Shown in pieces: positions 26,995-35,477 of a stretch of DNA of 64,000 nt. Position 1 is the stretch's first letter. The number at the start of each line of letters is the position of its first letter. Source of the stretch: Microcoleus sp. FACHB-831. GTDB taxonomy: Bacteria > Cyanobacteriota > Cyanobacteriia > Cyanobacteriales > FACHB-T130. Where the stretch lies: contig NZ_JACJON010000068.1 of NCBI RefSeq assembly GCF_014695585.1, forward strand, positions 124,001-188,000, in the 5' to 3' direction. The notes beneath the pieces are model-generated. The model saw nothing but the letters and a program-made list of their open reading frames with translations, searched no databases and was not told where the DNA came from. The position numbers and the translations under genes were made by a program.

Positions 26995-28620
26995 TCACCA
27001 GTGTTGCGATTCGCGATGCATTTGAGCGACTTTAATTAATTTTCCTCCTCTACCCAACGCTTCATCTGCTAATTCTACAATCCAGCGATTTGGTAGAGCT
27101 TCGGGTTTAGCTGTTAACACATAAGCTAGAGCTTGTTCCTCTCGACCAGAACCCAATAAACGAGCGCATACTGTTAAAGCTACAGCAGCCGAACGGCTAA
27201 TTCCAGCCTGACAATGAATGAGTAAATTTCCTTTACCTTTGGCAATGACAGAAGCGAAATCAATTACTTTCAGGATATGTTCTAGGGTGGGCAATACACC
27301 TTCAGGATCGTTAGAGGGGATATCAATATCATCGAACTCCAGCCTAAGCCTGTGGGGTATGCGGTTATAACCGGGCAAAGGAGGATCGCCAGGGCTACCA
27401 ATGGAGATTAGATATTGAATTGAAGCGCCTGGAGTTTTAGAGAAGATGTATTCGCTGGCTTGTTCAAAAGAGGTAATCCAGAGTTTGGGTAAAGCAATAC
27501 CTTGGGAGGATACAGTAGGTGTTTGTTTGGTAATTAAGTCAGTTTTTTCTAAGTGGCGATCGCCAACAGAAAAACTAAGTCTTTCTAAGGCAGCAGCAGC
27601 GCGATCGCGCACGTAATCGTCTCGATCGTTAAGGGCTTGTTTTAACCCTGCTGTGGCTTGGGCGCTGAGTCGTTCTAATGCTTCAACCGCTCTTCCGCGC
27701 ACCAACAAGTCTCTATCGTCTAGCGCTCGCATAATTGCAGCGATCGCCCCCTCAGTTCCAATGTCGCCTAATACGGAAACAGCACTACCGCGAACATCAG
27801 AATTCGAGTGGTTCAATGCTTGCAAAAGTACATTCACCGCCCCCGGAGTGCTAACAGTTCCCAACGCATACACGGCATTGGCACAAACATATAATTGTTC
27901 GTCATTGAGGGCTTGTTGCAACCCCTCCAAAACCGAATCGCCGCCAATTTTTCCCAATGCAGTAGCGGCTTTTCCCCGCACGCGGGGTTCTGGATCTTCT
28001 CCTACAATTTGCAACAGTTTGGCAATGGCTTGAGAGCTACCTAATCTACCGAGAGCAGCAGCCGCCCGCCAGCGAATTTCGGAGTCCTTATCGTTGAGTG
28101 CTGATATCAACCCTGCGATCGCTGCATCGCCGCCAATTTGCCCTAATACCCAAGTTGCCCACATCCGCACGTGGGGCGCTTGATGCTCCAGTGCTGGTAG
28201 CAATTTGCTAACAACCGACGCAGTACCAATTTGCACCAGCGCCCAAGCACTCCAAGCGCGAACGGTGTCGTCTTGATGGTTCAGGAGATCTGTCAGAAGC
28301 CCGATCGGCAACGGCGATCGAGTCCTAGCCAAAAGCCGAATTTTCAGCGGTAAAGAAACTTTTAGTTTAGTTACTATAGAGAGTGCTTTTGCCCTAAATT
28401 CCGGTTTGACACTCCCCGCCAAAGTTGCCCCCTTTCTTAAATCTGCTTCTAGGGCTAAACGAACGACGCGCAGTGCTTGCGACTCTGATTCCACCCGCGC
28501 CAGCATGGGAGCGATCGCCTTTCTCCATTCCCAGCTATTTAGATACTCTCGTTTGAGCCTCTCATCTTCTAGATGAGGGAGCCGCTGAAGGAGCTTTTCG
28601 ATGTCTTGCTGGTTTGCCAT
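26995..28620 (-). CDS. HEAT-repeat protein fused to a tyrosine/dual-specificity phosphatase
   Basis: A 541-residue soluble fusion. Residues about 65-345 are PBS-lyase-type HEAT repeats of 31 residues (LLQALNHSNSDVRGSAVSVLG). Residues about 370-520 form a protein-tyrosine-phosphatase domain with the P-loop HCQAGISRS (CX5R intact, nucleophile Cys near residue 468) and an upstream aspartate-containing FDDIDIP segment. The HEAT part is probably a docking platform that chooses substrates for the phosphatase (inference). The ATG at 28620 is used rather than the adjacent TTG. The combination is uncommon to my knowledge. Confidence 0.87.
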   Translation of the reverse strand: MANQQDIEKLLQRLPHLEDERLKREYLNSWEWRKAIAPMLARVESESQALRVVRLALEADLRKGATLAGSVKPEFRAKALSIVTKLKVSLPLKIRLLARTRSPLPIGLLTDLLNHQDDTVRAWSAWALVQIGTASVVSKLLPALEHQAPHVRMWATWVLGQIGGDAAIAGLISALNDKDSEIRWRAAAALGRLGSSQAIAKLLQIVGEDPEPRVRGKAATALGKIGGDSVLEGLQQALNDEQLYVCANAVYALGTVSTPGAVNVLLQALNHSNSDVRGSAVSVLGDIGTEGAIAAIMRALDDRDLLVRGRAVEALERLSAQATAGLKQALNDRDDYVRDRAAAALERLSFSVGDRHLEKTDLITKQTPTVSSQGIALPKLWITSFEQASEYIFSKTPGASIQYLISIGSPGDPPLPGYNRIPHRLRLEFDDIDIPSNDPEGVLPTLEHILKVIDFASVIAKGKGNLLIHCQAGISRSAAVALTVCARLLGSGREEQALAYVLTAKPEALPNRWIVELADEALGRGGKLIKVAQMHRESQHW

Positions 28621-28702
28621 CAATACTTAATTATCTATCAAATTTGGTGTTAAAATTTTCGCTTCTTGTTCAGGCGTAGATTTCTAATTTTAGTCGGCGA
28701 TA

Positions 28703-28798
28703 TATAGCGATTATCACTCGTATTCATGTTTTTCAGTGGTAGAGGTACAAAGCTTTGCGCCCCTACTGATGTATCGCCCAAAATTGATAATCGCTATA
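28703..28798. repeat. 96-bp inverted-repeat element (MITE-like)
   Basis: 14-bp perfect ends TATAGCGATTATCA and TGATAATCGCTATA. Inside is a second palindrome centred on CAAAGCTTTG and flanked by GTAGAGG and CCCCTAC. There is no coding potential. It lies in the promoter region of the HEAT-phosphatase gene. Confidence 0.65.
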
Positions 28799-28899
28799 AC
28801 TCTATATCTCCTGATAATATCGTTTTTCTAACCTACATTATTCAACTGTGCTGTAAAAAGCGTACTTATATAGCCGTCCTAAATAATTGGTGAAGGCGA

Positions 28900-28930
28900 G
28901 ATACCCTACTTCTTATAAAAATCGGGTATC
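28900..28930. repeat. Degenerate hairpin, GATACCC/GGGTATC
   Basis: Seven-bp outer stem with a partly mismatched inner stem; a decayed relative of the hairpin at 25853. The remaining gap 28621-28992 holds this, the 96-bp element and AT-rich sequence only. Confidence 0.5.
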
Positions 28931-28992
28931 TGCACATCTGATATCTCACAATCCTGCATAAAATTGTTATATCTCTGTCTTAGCTCAAGAAT

Positions 28993-29766
28993 TTACAATA
29001 ACTTGTATTCAGACATGAATTGAGACGTAACCTTGCGTAGATCTTCATCAAGACAAGCTAAGGCACTTGAGGCAATTTGTTCTGGCACGCCACCATAAAA
29101 CGCCTGGGCAATACCTCCAGTAATGCAAGCGATAGTGTCGCTATCACCGCCAATTGATATAGCATTACGGATAGCATCCTCGAAATCTGTAGATTTCAAA
29201 AAAGCAATTATAGCCTGGGGTACCGAACCCTGGCAGGACACATCGAAGCGATATTTCGGTCTAATTTCTTCCAACGTTTGATTCAAATTATAGCCAAAAT
29301 CTCTTTCAATGAAATCCTTTATAGAACTCTTAGTTTCGCCAGTACGAGCCAGAAAAATAGCAGTAGCAGTAGCCCCAGCGCCTTTAATACCTTCAGGATG
29401 ATTGTGAGTAACTTCTGCGCTGCGTTTCGCTTCCTCTAACACAGAATTTATGTCATTGAAAGCAAATCCTATAGAACTGACTCGCATTGCTGAACCATTG
29501 CCCCAACTGTTGTAGGGTTCCCTGGTGTCAGAGTTCCCCCATTCCATAAAGTTACCCCCATAACCTTTATAGGGATAGCGACGGTAATAAGCTTTAATTA
29601 CATCGGCATAGTCGCCACCATTAAGCACGACATCCGCAACTGCAACTGTGAGTACCGTGTCATCAGTAAAGCGGCATTTAGGGCTAAAAAGTGGAAATTC
29701 CTTAGTTTTGATGTTATTTGCCTCGTAAATTGATCCAATGATGTCACCCGCGATCGCTCCCAGCAT
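28993..29766 (-). CDS. ADP-ribosylglycohydrolase (DraG/ARH family)
   Basis: A 257-residue enzyme expected to remove ADP-ribose from proteins or other acceptors using two Mg ions. Motifs seen: GDIIGSIYE, FTDDT (metal ligands), GNGSAMRV and GGDSDTIACITGGI (second metal group). The ATG at 29766 has AAAGGAGAC upstream; the longer frame from 29817 is rejected. The gene stands alone; no ADP-ribosyltransferase was seen in the window. Confidence 0.93.
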   Translation of the reverse strand: MLGAIAGDIIGSIYEANNIKTKEFPLFSPKCRFTDDTVLTVAVADVVLNGGDYADVIKAYYRRYPYKGYGGNFMEWGNSDTREPYNSWGNGSAMRVSSIGFAFNDINSVLEEAKRSAEVTHNHPEGIKGAGATATAIFLARTGETKSSIKDFIERDFGYNLNQTLEEIRPKYRFDVSCQGSVPQAIIAFLKSTDFEDAIRNAISIGGDSDTIACITGGIAQAFYGGVPEQIASSALACLDEDLRKVTSQFMSEYKLL

Positions 29767-29900
29767 AATAGTCTCCTTTGCAGTTGTGGCTGAGTACTTA
29801 TAAATTACTTGCGGCAAATTTGTTAGTTACTTATTTTACTATGGTTAAAATTGCCTTTATTAATGCACAATAGCTTAAGATATCCAGCAGGCAGCCGCTT

Positions 29901-31643
29901 ATGCAATCTCTCCAGCGCGTTTTCAAAGCCCTGAACTCTTACCGCTTAATCGCGATCGCTGCTTTTATTAGCTTACTGCTGCTGACGGCTGCCAATGCCA
30001 TTACCCCGCAACTGTTTCGCTGGGGTATCGATCGAGGCATCGCCCAAAAAGATTTACAAGTTGTTCTCCAAAGCGCTGGATTGATGGTTTTACTCGCTGT
30101 CGGGCGCGGGTTATTCAATTTTGGTCAGAGTTTTTGGGCAGAACAAGCCTCTCAAGGCGTAGCTTACGATCTGCGTAACAAAATATTCACAAAAATCCAA
30201 AATCTCAGTTTCAGCTATCACGATAAATCCCAAACTTCACAGCTACTAACTCGCATCACCAGCGATGTAGAACAAATTCGTACCTTTATCGGCACTAACT
30301 TAATTCAAGTTGTCGGGTCAGTAGTGACATTGGTGACTATCTCTACAATTCTGCTACTGATGAATTGGCAACTGGCGCTGATTACCCTGACAGTTGTTCC
30401 TATAGCGGCATTTTTGCTATTTCAATTTTTTACCAAAAATATGACAGTGTTCGGTCAGGTTCAAGAGCAACTTGGTAATCTTAATGCCGTTTTGCAAGAG
30501 AATTTGTTTGGCGTTCGTGTTGTAAAAGCGTTTGCCCGTCAAGAGGCAGAAATGTCTCGCTACACCAGTCTAAATAATGAATTGGTGGCGGCGAATATGA
30601 AGACAATATTAGCGATTCGCAACACGTTTCCGCTGATATTTTTGCTAAGTAATTTAATTACCTTGGCAGTAGTGGGTTATGGTGGTGCAGAGGTAATCGA
30701 GGATAAGTTTACGATTGGGGAGTTGGTGGCATTTAACTCGTATTTGCTATTTATTCTCCAGCCGATTTTGCTGATAGGGTTTGCGGCTCCAGCGATCGCG
30801 CAGGCGGCGGCTTCGGCTGAAAGAGTTTATGAAGTAGTTGATGCAGAAATTGAAATACGCGATCGCCCCAATGCCGTACCTTTTGAAAAATGCGGGGGTC
30901 GTATAACTTTTGAAAACGTCCATTTTCGCTATCCAGGAGCTTCTACAGAGGCTTTAAAAGGGATTTCCTTTGAAACAAAACCAAAAGAATTAATCGCCAT
31001 TTTGGGGATGACTGGATCGGGGAAAAGCACAATTATGAACCTCATCCCGCGCTTCTATGATGTTACCGAGGGATCGATTCGGATTGATGGGCGAGATGTG
31101 CGAGATTTGACATTAGAAAGTTTGCGATCGCACATCGGTATTGTATTCCAAGAAACAACGCTTTTTTCTGGCACAATTCGCGACAACATTGCCTATGCTG
31201 CACCAAATGCACCTATAGAAGAAGTGATGGAAGTTGCGAAAACTGCTCAAATGCACGACTTTATTAGCAGCTTGCCAGAAGGCTATAACACCATAGTGGG
31301 GGAACGGGGAGTTGGATTGTCGGGAGGGCAAAAACAGAGGATAGCGATCGCGCGAACTCTACTCACCGATTACCGCATTTTAATCTTAGATGACAGCACC
31401 AGTGCCGTCGATGCTAAAACCGCTGCACAGATTCAAGATGCACTAGATGACTTAATGCGTAATAAAACTTGTACTGCTTTTGTAATTGCCCAACGCATTA
31501 GTACAGTCCGCAATGCTGACAGAATTTTGCTAATGGATAAAGGGCATTTAGTAGCACAAGGAACTCACGATGAACTGATGCAAAATAGCCCACTTTACGG
31601 CGCGATACTAGAGTCGCAAGTTAAGAAACCTACAACTGTTTGA
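29901..31643 (+). CDS. ABC exporter half-transporter, degenerate ATP site
   Basis: A 580-residue protein with six N-terminal transmembrane helices (residues 1-320) and an ATPase domain. Walker A is GMTGSGKST (about 368), the signature is canonical LSGGQ, but Walker B reads ILDDSTS with Asp where the catalytic Glu usually is, and the H-loop His is replaced by Gln (VIAQRIS). This pattern marks the degenerate-site subunit of a heterodimeric exporter. The partner gene starts 10 bases downstream. Substrate (lipid or drug) unknown. Confidence 0.92.
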   Translation: MQSLQRVFKALNSYRLIAIAAFISLLLLTAANAITPQLFRWGIDRGIAQKDLQVVLQSAGLMVLLAVGRGLFNFGQSFWAEQASQGVAYDLRNKIFTKIQNLSFSYHDKSQTSQLLTRITSDVEQIRTFIGTNLIQVVGSVVTLVTISTILLLMNWQLALITLTVVPIAAFLLFQFFTKNMTVFGQVQEQLGNLNAVLQENLFGVRVVKAFARQEAEMSRYTSLNNELVAANMKTILAIRNTFPLIFLLSNLITLAVVGYGGAEVIEDKFTIGELVAFNSYLLFILQPILLIGFAAPAIAQAAASAERVYEVVDAEIEIRDRPNAVPFEKCGGRITFENVHFRYPGASTEALKGISFETKPKELIAILGMTGSGKSTIMNLIPRFYDVTEGSIRIDGRDVRDLTLESLRSHIGIVFQETTLFSGTIRDNIAYAAPNAPIEEVMEVAKTAQMHDFISSLPEGYNTIVGERGVGLSGGQKQRIAIARTLLTDYRILILDDSTSAVDAKTAAQIQDALDDLMRNKTCTAFVIAQRISTVRNADRILLMDKGHLVAQGTHDELMQNSPLYGAILESQVKKPTTV

Positions 31644-31653
31644 GGAGCATTAC

Positions 31654-33438
31654 ATGAGAGGTCCTGGCCCTATTGTTGCACCAGAGCAAAAAGCTAGCAA
31701 GCAACTCCCGACGCTGCGACGCTTTTTGGGATACCTAAAACCTTATCGCCAAGAAGTTCCAATTGCGTTGGGATTAGTTGCAATCGGTGCAGCTACTCAG
31801 GCAATTGGCCCTTTTTTGATTGGCTGGTCGGTTGACAATCTTATCGGCCAAGACGATTTGCAAGGGTTGCTGCTGATGTTGGGTTTTCTGGCAGCTATTT
31901 ACTTAGCAGGAGTCCAAGCGATTCGCGGTCAAATTCACCGTGTAGGCTGGATCGTGCAGCGAGTACTCGCCCAACTGAGACAAGATATTTTCATCAAAAT
32001 TCAAAGCCTCCCGATTAGCTTTTTTGACCGCAGCGAAGCTGGCGATTTGATGAGCCGCTTGCTTAATGATGTAAGTACAGTAAATCAGGCTTTTGGTCAG
32101 ACAATTGCTCAAATGTTGGGCAACTTGTTCAGTTTGTTTGGAATCGTTGTGGCGATGGTATTGATTAACCCGCGTCTGGGTTTATTGAGTAACCTAGTCG
32201 TGCCGTTGATGATTTTTACTACTGGTTTATTTGCGCGTTGGGCGCGGACCAAATTTCGCGTCACCCGTCAAACAATTGGCGATCTTTCTACTAAGTTAGA
32301 AGAAGATATTGGCAGCGTTAGAGAAGCGCAAGCGTTTAATAGAGTTCAACTGAATATTGAAGAGTTCGATACTTTGAATGCTGCGAACCGCGATGCTAAC
32401 GTACAGGCTGTTGCAATTACTTCGGCATTTTTACCTTCAATTGATTTTCTGAATACCCTCGCCACAGCGGGAGTGTTGGCTTATGGGGGTTATTTAGCTG
32501 TTACTGGTCAAGCTACGGTGGGAACTGTGACGGCATTTTTGCTTTACGTGCAGCAGTTTTTTCGACCGATTCAAATCCTCAGTCAATTTTACACTCAAGC
32601 ACAGTCAGCTTTGGCTGGAGTAGAGCGGATATTTTTGTTATTAGATGAGCGATCGCAACTCAATGATGCTCCTGATGCTGTTGAAATGCCTCCTATTCAA
32701 GGCGAAGTTAGTTTTGAAAATGTCACTTTTGGCTATAACCCGGATCAACTGGTTCTAAAAGGCGTAAATCTTCACGCTAAACCAGGGCAAATGATTGCTT
32801 TAGTGGGGCAAACTGGGGCTGGCAAAAGCACAATTATTAACTTAATTTTGCGCTTTTATGATGTAACTGGCGGCGCGGTTAAGGTAGATGGAATTGATGT
32901 TCGCAGCGTGACTCAGGCGAGTCTGCGGCGTCAAATTGGTATTGTGTTGCAAGACAATATTTTGTTTAGCGGTACCGTTGCTGAAAATATTGCTTTTGGT
33001 CGCCCGCACGCTACGCAAGTCGATATTGAAGCCGCAGCCCAAGTTGCTAACGTCCATGAATTTATCACAACTTTACCTCAAGGTTATTCCACTCTTGTCG
33101 GCGAACGGGGCGCTAATCTCAGCCAGGGACAGCGACAGTTAATTAGTATTGCTAGGGCGGTTTTAGTTAATCCAAGGATTTTGATTTTGGATGAAGCGAC
33201 TAGCAGTATTGATACGCGCACTGAGGCGTTAGTACAAGCTGCGATCGCTCGATTGCTAGAAAATCGCACTAGCTTTGTAATTGCTCACCGCCTCAGCACT
33301 GTTACTCAAGCAGATCAAGTGTTAGTGATTCAGCAAGGCCAAATTGTAGAACAAGGTACGCACAACGAGTTAATCGAAAAACAAGAGATTTATGCCAAAC
33401 TTTATGCGCTGCAATTAGGCGCTGCCGCAACAGTATAA
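31654..33438 (+). CDS. ABC exporter half-transporter, consensus ATP site
   Basis: A 594-residue partner of the preceding gene. Six membrane helices, then an ATPase with Walker A GQTGAGKST, Walker B ILDEATS (catalytic Glu present) and H-loop VIAHRLS. Its signature is altered to LSQGQ. The altered signature pairs with the degenerate Walker site of the other subunit, while its own intact Walker site meets the partner's LSGGQ: one active and one inactive site, as in BmrCD/TM287-288-type exporters (family knowledge). Probably co-transcribed with the first subunit. Confidence 0.93.
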   Translation: MRGPGPIVAPEQKASKQLPTLRRFLGYLKPYRQEVPIALGLVAIGAATQAIGPFLIGWSVDNLIGQDDLQGLLLMLGFLAAIYLAGVQAIRGQIHRVGWIVQRVLAQLRQDIFIKIQSLPISFFDRSEAGDLMSRLLNDVSTVNQAFGQTIAQMLGNLFSLFGIVVAMVLINPRLGLLSNLVVPLMIFTTGLFARWARTKFRVTRQTIGDLSTKLEEDIGSVREAQAFNRVQLNIEEFDTLNAANRDANVQAVAITSAFLPSIDFLNTLATAGVLAYGGYLAVTGQATVGTVTAFLLYVQQFFRPIQILSQFYTQAQSALAGVERIFLLLDERSQLNDAPDAVEMPPIQGEVSFENVTFGYNPDQLVLKGVNLHAKPGQMIALVGQTGAGKSTIINLILRFYDVTGGAVKVDGIDVRSVTQASLRRQIGIVLQDNILFSGTVAENIAFGRPHATQVDIEAAAQVANVHEFITTLPQGYSTLVGERGANLSQGQRQLISIARAVLVNPRILILDEATSSIDTRTEALVQAAIARLLENRTSFVIAHRLSTVTQADQVLVIQQGQIVEQGTHNELIEKQEIYAKLYALQLGAAATV

Positions 33439-33520
33439 GTTAAACTAAAACCAGTTATGCAAATCAGTTTGATTGCTGCGTTTTACCTACAATCTAAAAT
33501 CCAAAATCCAAAATTGATAT

Positions 33521-33988
33521 ATGGTATCTAGCCCTTCCACGACTCGCACTGCGCTTGCAACCGGAAGCCTGCGTAGAGTTCACCACATTGCTTTAAACGT
33601 GCGCGACATGAACGCTTCCCGCCACTTTTATGGAGAAATATTGGGTTTACACGAACTTACTGGCGACGAGGTTCCTGAAACGCTGATCGAGTTGGTAGCA
33701 GCGGGAAAAGTTGCTAACTTCGTTACCCCAGATGGTACAGTTGTCGATTTATTTTGGGAACCGGATCTCGCACCACCAGATCCAGATCCCAAACGGGCTT
33801 TTACGAGGGCGAATCACTTAGCTTTTGATATCGATCCGCAGTTGTTTGACCAAGCCGTAGAAGTAGTGCGATCGCATCAATTACAAATCGCTCATGGCCC
33901 AGTCAGCCGCCCTACAGGGCGAGGAGTTTACTTCTACGATCCTGATGGTTTCCTTATAGAAATTCGCTGCGATCCGACGGCTGATTAA
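33521..33988 (+). CDS. VOC (glyoxalase/dioxygenase) superfamily protein
   Basis: A 155-residue protein with one vicinal-oxygen-chelate module: VHHIALNVRDM at the start, FYGEILGLHEL, then NHLAFDI and GVYFYDPDGFLIEIRC. The metal ligands expected at the VHHIAL and EIRC positions look present. The N-terminal 18 residues are a disordered Ser/Thr leader. Substrate unknown. Confidence 0.88.
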   Translation: MVSSPSTTRTALATGSLRRVHHIALNVRDMNASRHFYGEILGLHELTGDEVPETLIELVAAGKVANFVTPDGTVVDLFWEPDLAPPDPDPKRAFTRANHLAFDIDPQLFDQAVEVVRSHQLQIAHGPVSRPTGRGVYFYDPDGFLIEIRCDPTAD

Positions 33989-34072
33989 GATGAAAGCAAA
34001 GCCCACCCTTGGCGAGTAGTATAGCTAACATAAATTTTAGTGGGCATTGCTACGTTCAATTACTATATAAGG

Positions 34073-34429
34073 TTAGCGCCAGTCTTTTTCAGCTTGCTCT
34101 AGCACGTAAGCAGATACATCTTCTATCTCTTGTGTAGTTAAGCGATCTTTGTAGGCTGACATATTATTTTTTCCGTTTGTGACGATAGACGTTACTGCTT
34201 CTATCGAATCCATGCCATATTTTTTTAAGGCTTTTTGTTTTAGTGTCTTTCCTCGCCTGATAATATTGCCGCCGTTGATATGACAGCCAGCACATTGGAC
34301 GCTAAAAACTTTTGCACCGTTGGCGATATCTGCCGCTAAAACTGGATTGCTGAAGGCAATATTCAGCGTTGCCAGAGTTAGCAGCACTATTGTTAGTAAC
34401 TTCTTCAAAATAATACTCTTCCTTCTCAT
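34073..34429 (-). CDS. petJ: Cytochrome c6
   Basis: A 118-residue precursor with a signal peptide (ILKKLLTIVLLTLATLNIAFS, cut after VLAA), so a lumenal/periplasmic electron carrier between cytochrome b6f and photosystem I or oxidase. The haem site is CAGCH. The axial methionine is probably in KNNMSAY (classical proteins have an AMPAF type). The ending EQAEKDWR is typical of cytochrome c6. The unusual residues near the ligand leave open a c6-like paralogue. The start overlaps the stop of the 88-residue gene upstream by 4 bases (ATGA). Confidence 0.88.
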   Translation of the reverse strand: MRRKSIILKKLLTIVLLTLATLNIAFSNPVLAADIANGAKVFSVQCAGCHINGGNIIRRGKTLKQKALKKYGMDSIEAVTSIVTNGKNNMSAYKDRLTTQEIEDVSAYVLEQAEKDWR

Positions 34430-34692
34430 TTTTCTTCACCAACAGCCCATTCTTCGCCGTTATCTATAGCTTCCTGAAGAAATAGAATTGCTAATCTGTT
34501 ATAAGTGCCGGGGCCAATGTATTGCGGGTAGGTATGCGATCTGCTGTACACCCATACAAGGTCTTCACCGTCAAAGATGCGGATATCTTCAAACAAACTT
34601 TTACATTTAGGTTGCAGAGACTTAGCCGCATTCAAAGCGTCCGTCCATCTTTCAAACTCTTGAGAAAATCCCCGCGTTATTACTTTAAACAT
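34426..34692 (-). CDS. Small conserved protein coupled to cytochrome c6 gene
   Basis: An 88-residue, soluble alpha/beta protein (landmarks FERWTDALNAAKSL, FEDIRIFDGEDLVWVYSRSHTYPQ). It is not recognised. Its stop overlaps the petJ start by 4 bases, which indicates coupled translation and shared expression, perhaps under copper/redox control. The ATG at 34692 has no strong ribosome-binding site. Confidence 0.65.
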   Translation of the reverse strand: MFKVITRGFSQEFERWTDALNAAKSLQPKCKSLFEDIRIFDGEDLVWVYSRSHTYPQYIGPGTYNRLAILFLQEAIDNGEEWAVGEEK

Positions 34693-34830
34693 AGTTATCT
34701 ATCTTCGCCCGCACGGATGATAGTTACCACCCACATAATTGACCCTAACGCTATGTTGCGATCGCCCAGCATTAAAACTCCAATCCTCTACGTTTACCAG
34801 TGAGTTGGCTTTGCTAAAAACCAGATAAAT

Positions 34831-35379
34831 TTATTCAGGTTTATCGGCGATCGCGCTTTTCAATGCCTCGCAAATTACTTGCCGTTGCTCAACATCATAG
34901 CCCCAACGGTCTAAAAAAGTTTTATAACTGCCTTCGCCTGTCGTGGCACTTTCTATTAACAGTTGAGATATTTCGCGCACGGCGGGCATATCGAGTAGTT
35001 CGATCAGATTTGCTGTACGCGATCGCACTTGGTCTGAACCCTGCGCCATTTCTTCGTTATCATTGCGACGGTGGAAAACTGCTTGTGCTGATGACATTGC
35101 CAGGTTTTTCACCAAAAGTTCTGCAACAGTGTCGGGATACTGGCGCAATGCCTCCACGACTTCTACAGATGGATTGTCTGCTAAAGTTTTGTCAGATGTG
35201 AGATAAGTGACAAAAAACCCTCTAGCACCGTTTACAGTTTGAACTAAAGCGGCGATCGCTCCTTCTAGTTCCACTGGTGATAGAATACCCGCTTGCATCT
35301 TGTCAAGCAAAGACTGACTAAGGGCGATCGCTTGTTCAAACGTTACTTTCTCTGGAACTGTAAAATTAGTCTGAACCAT
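34831..35379 (-). CDS. Conserved cyanobacterial hypothetical protein
   Basis: A 182-residue, helical, soluble protein with no known fold visible. The pattern ALVQTVNGARGFFVTYLT and TVAELLVKNLAMSSAQ is shared by cyanobacterial relatives of unknown role (recollection). It is divergent from the GH10-like gene at 35478 with about 98 bases between, so their promoters may share this gap. Confidence 0.8.
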   Translation of the reverse strand: MVQTNFTVPEKVTFEQAIALSQSLLDKMQAGILSPVELEGAIAALVQTVNGARGFFVTYLTSDKTLADNPSVEVVEALRQYPDTVAELLVKNLAMSSAQAVFHRRNDNEEMAQGSDQVRSRTANLIELLDMPAVREISQLLIESATTGEGSYKTFLDRWGYDVEQRQVICEALKSAIADKPE

Positions 35380-35477
35380 AATCGTGGACGACCATCTCTG
35401 TATGTGATGATATATCTTTTCTAGCGCAGGATAACAATCGCAAGAAAATACTATGAAATACTTAACGTTATAAATTT

